Source: Bacteroidales bacterium UBA3824 (GTDB lineage Bacteria; Bacteroidota; Bacteroidia; Bacteroidales; UBA3824). From it: 16,691 nucleotides of DNA. The notes under the pieces are model-generated. The model searched no databases, was not told the origin of the DNA, and worked only from the letters and a program-made list of their open reading frames with translations. Below are positions 15,586 through 16,691 of the stretch, piece by piece (within the stretch, counting starts at the first letter, position 1; each line of letters starts with the position of its first letter). The DNA is taken from NCBI GenBank assembly GCA_002393195.1, contig DGIK01000007.1, positions 1 to 16,691 of the forward strand, given 5' to 3'. The position numbers and the translations under genes were made by a program.

Positions 15586-16413
15586 TTAGTATAGTGTTAC
15601 ATCCACATCCTCTTCGTAATGCCACTTGCCCTTTTCGTAGTAGTAGCCGTCAAAAGACAGGTCGGGGCCGTAATACCTCGGATTGTGGACGAATTGAGCC
15701 GGCGCCGAGAGGTGGTCGCCCACCACCATCTTGAGCCGAGGGTCGTATTGGAGGCTCATCACAGCCTTTTCGGTAAACTCAAACACTATCCTGTGCAGTC
15801 CGTCGGAATGTTCGGTCTCAAACGAGCCGCCAAATTTTGCAATGAAGTCGTCGTCGAAGGTCAATTGCTCCAATACCTTGCGATTAGTGAACAAATCCGC
15901 GCCGTCCCATCCGCATACGGCATACACGGGATTGCGGCGGCTGCCCACTTGTTGCACCTGGTAATATACCGCGCCGTACCAATTAGCAGCCTGCATATCA
16001 ACGAATTGCGGATTGCGGGTCTTCTTCTCGTCGTCGGTGAGTTTTGTAACCTTGATGCCGCTTTCCTCGTCGTAATGCACCACAAAACCGTGGTAGAGGT
16101 ATTTTTTGCCATTGTTGAGCGGCACGGCAAAGGTCAATAGACGCACCGCGCCGTCGTCAGAATACACGGACGAGACGTTTTTCAAGAGGTCAAATTTGTA
16201 ACTGAACGCGGCGTCGAATTGCAGCAACTGATACAACTGCTCCACCGCCTTGCCCGACAAATCCCTGCGCTCGGCGTCATTATCGGCGGCAAAACACTTG
16301 TCCAACAACGCCTGCACAGCCTCCTCGCCGCTCCTGAGCACAAGCGAATCCTGCGCCCGTGTCGCAATGCCCGTCAGGAGCAACACTATTATAATAAGTA
16401 TTCTACGTTTCAT
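15586..16413 (-). CDS. Secreted protein of unknown function
   Basis: A 275-residue precursor with a clear signal peptide (MKRRILIIIVLLLTGIATRA, cleavage expected after Ala20 before Gln21), so it is exported to the periplasm or outer membrane side. The mature protein starts with a helical part (about 28-75, repeated acidic and Leu residues) and continues as a beta-rich domain with many aromatic residues (YLYHGFVVHYDEESG, NWYGAVYYQVQQ, YYGPDLSFDGYYYEKGKWHYEED). I do not recognise the family and see no catalytic motif. It has its own promoter (16437-16444). A gap of 97 bp separates it from the lipoprotein gene, so whether it belongs to the same transcript is open. Confidence 0.82.
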   Translation of the reverse strand: MKRRILIIIVLLLTGIATRAQDSLVLRSGEEAVQALLDKCFAADNDAERRDLSGKAVEQLYQLLQFDAAFSYKFDLLKNVSSVYSDDGAVRLLTFAVPLNNGKKYLYHGFVVHYDEESGIKVTKLTDDEKKTRNPQFVDMQAANWYGAVYYQVQQVGSRRNPVYAVCGWDGADLFTNRKVLEQLTFDDDFIAKFGGSFETEHSDGLHRIVFEFTEKAVMSLQYDPRLKMVVGDHLSAPAQFVHNPRYYGPDLSFDGYYYEKGKWHYEEDVDVTLY

Positions 16414-16436
16414 AATCAGCGGTTTTTATCAGTTTA

Positions 16437-16444
16437 CAAATATA
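16437..16444 (-). promoter_or_regulatory. Bacteroidetes -7 element TATATTTG for the secreted-protein gene
   Basis: The minus strand reads TATATTTG, an exact match to TAnnTTTG, 23 bp before the ATG at 16413. A T-rich TTTTTTG lies 17 bp further upstream, a slightly short spacer for the -33 element. Confidence 0.58.
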
Positions 16445-16492
16445 GTATAATTTTTTTTAATCAAAAAAGCAATTGCAAAAATTTTTTTAAAT

Positions 16493-16548
16493 CATAATTC
16501 ATAATTCATAATTCACAATTCACAATTCATAATTCACAATGTATAATT
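16493..16548. repeat. Tandem heptamer array (CATAATT-type), eight units
   Basis: Eight consecutive 7-bp units: CATAATT three times, CACAATT twice, CATAATT, CACAATG, TATAATT. On the minus strand the unit reads AATTATG, the same heptamer family as the array at 16597-16647, so the two arrays are inverted relative to each other. Confidence 0.85.
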
Positions 16549-16566
16549 GCCATCCGGCAAAAAAAA

Positions 16567-16608
16567 TAATGCATAACGGGTTTTCGTGCGAAAGCCCATT
16601 ATGCATTA
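16567..16608. repeat. Long hairpin between two inverted heptamer arrays
   Basis: TAATGCATAA (16567-16576) pairs perfectly with TTATGCATTA (16599-16608). After one C/A mismatch, GGGTTTTCG (16578-16586) pairs with CGAAAGCCC (16589-16597) with one G-T wobble. About 19 pairs close a tiny loop. No T-run follows on either strand, so a normal terminator is unlikely. Confidence 0.75.
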
Positions 16609-16647
16609 TGAATTATGCATTATGCATTGATTATGCATTATGCATTA
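16597..16647. repeat. Tandem heptamer array (CATTATG-type)
   Basis: Units read CATTATG, CATTATG, AATTATG, CATTATG, a variant CATTG-ATTATG, CATTATG and a partial CATTA. The first units overlap the right arm of the hairpin. The whole intergenic block lies between the end of the partial right-edge gene and the promoter of the secreted-protein gene. Confidence 0.8.
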
Positions 16648-16652
16648 GAAAA

Positions 16653-16691
16653 CTATTTAATCTCCACCGACTTCTTGGTATTAACCACAGC
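16653..16691 (-). CDS. C-terminal end of an unidentified gene (partial)
   Basis: The minus strand from the right edge reads 12 codons ending KKSVEIK and a TAG stop (16653-16655). Coding is suggested by the direction shared with the neighbouring genes, the normal G+C content of this stretch compared with the AT-rich repeats beside it, and the lack of stops. It is too short to identify and could be chance. Confidence 0.4.
   Translation of the reverse strand, partial: AVVNTKKSVEIK

Noticed and set aside
16549..16562. Small hairpin TTGCC-ATCC-GGCAA as a terminator
   Set aside because: The stem is only 5 bp and the run after it is A on the plus strand, with T upstream rather than downstream on the minus strand.
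16493..16647. CRISPR array
   Set aside because: The units are 7 bp and contiguous, with no spacers and no cas genes nearby.

Overview
The window looks like chromosomal DNA of a Bacteroidetes bacterium, probably order Bacteroidales. Three observations support this. Several starts are preceded by the Bacteroidetes -7 element TAnnTTTG (TACCTTTG, TAATTTTG, TATCTTTG, TATATTTG). One protein is a giant periplasmic two-propeller/Y_Y_Y sensor of the kind typical of this phylum. DAHP synthase carries a C-terminal chorismate mutase. I see no phage genes, transposase, CRISPR array, tRNA or rRNA.

Left part, minus strand (1-5276): the N-terminal third of a BadF/BcrA-type sugar kinase-like ATPase runs off the left edge. 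Next is a 1307-residue sensor protein with two beta-propellers outside, a Y_Y_Y domain, one membrane helix, a coiled coil, GAF and a SpoIIE/PP2C phosphatase inside. Then comes an EamA-family (DMT) transporter.

Centre, plus strand (5386-9263): an aromatic amino acid operon, pheA - tyrA - aroF/chorismate mutase - aroD. Its promoter is followed by a 23-codon leader peptide with 4 Phe and 5 Tyr codons. After that lies a terminator hairpin whose 5' arm is perfectly complementary to the end of the leader reading frame. This is a complete candidate ribosome-mediated Phe/Tyr attenuator and is the best discovery in the window. A second unusual structure lies between tyrA and aroF: a fully paired four-way-junction fold (7342-7436). 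The operon ends at an intrinsic terminator embedded in the 3' end of the convergent cheW gene.

Right part, minus strand (16413 down to 9217): a secreted protein of unknown function comes first. It is followed by a tightly packed run: small lipoprotein - recX - REC-PAS-PAS histidine kinase - double-receiver response regulator - cheA - cheW. The lipoprotein/recX junction overlaps by ATGA and the recX/kinase junction by TAATG. The signalling genes form a receptor-less chemosensory core joined to a NarL-type kinase, with a two-receiver protein as possible meeting point. The right edge has a heptamer-repeat/hairpin element and the last codons of another minus-strand gene.

Functional assignments rest on motifs read by eye. 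No database search or folding program was run.
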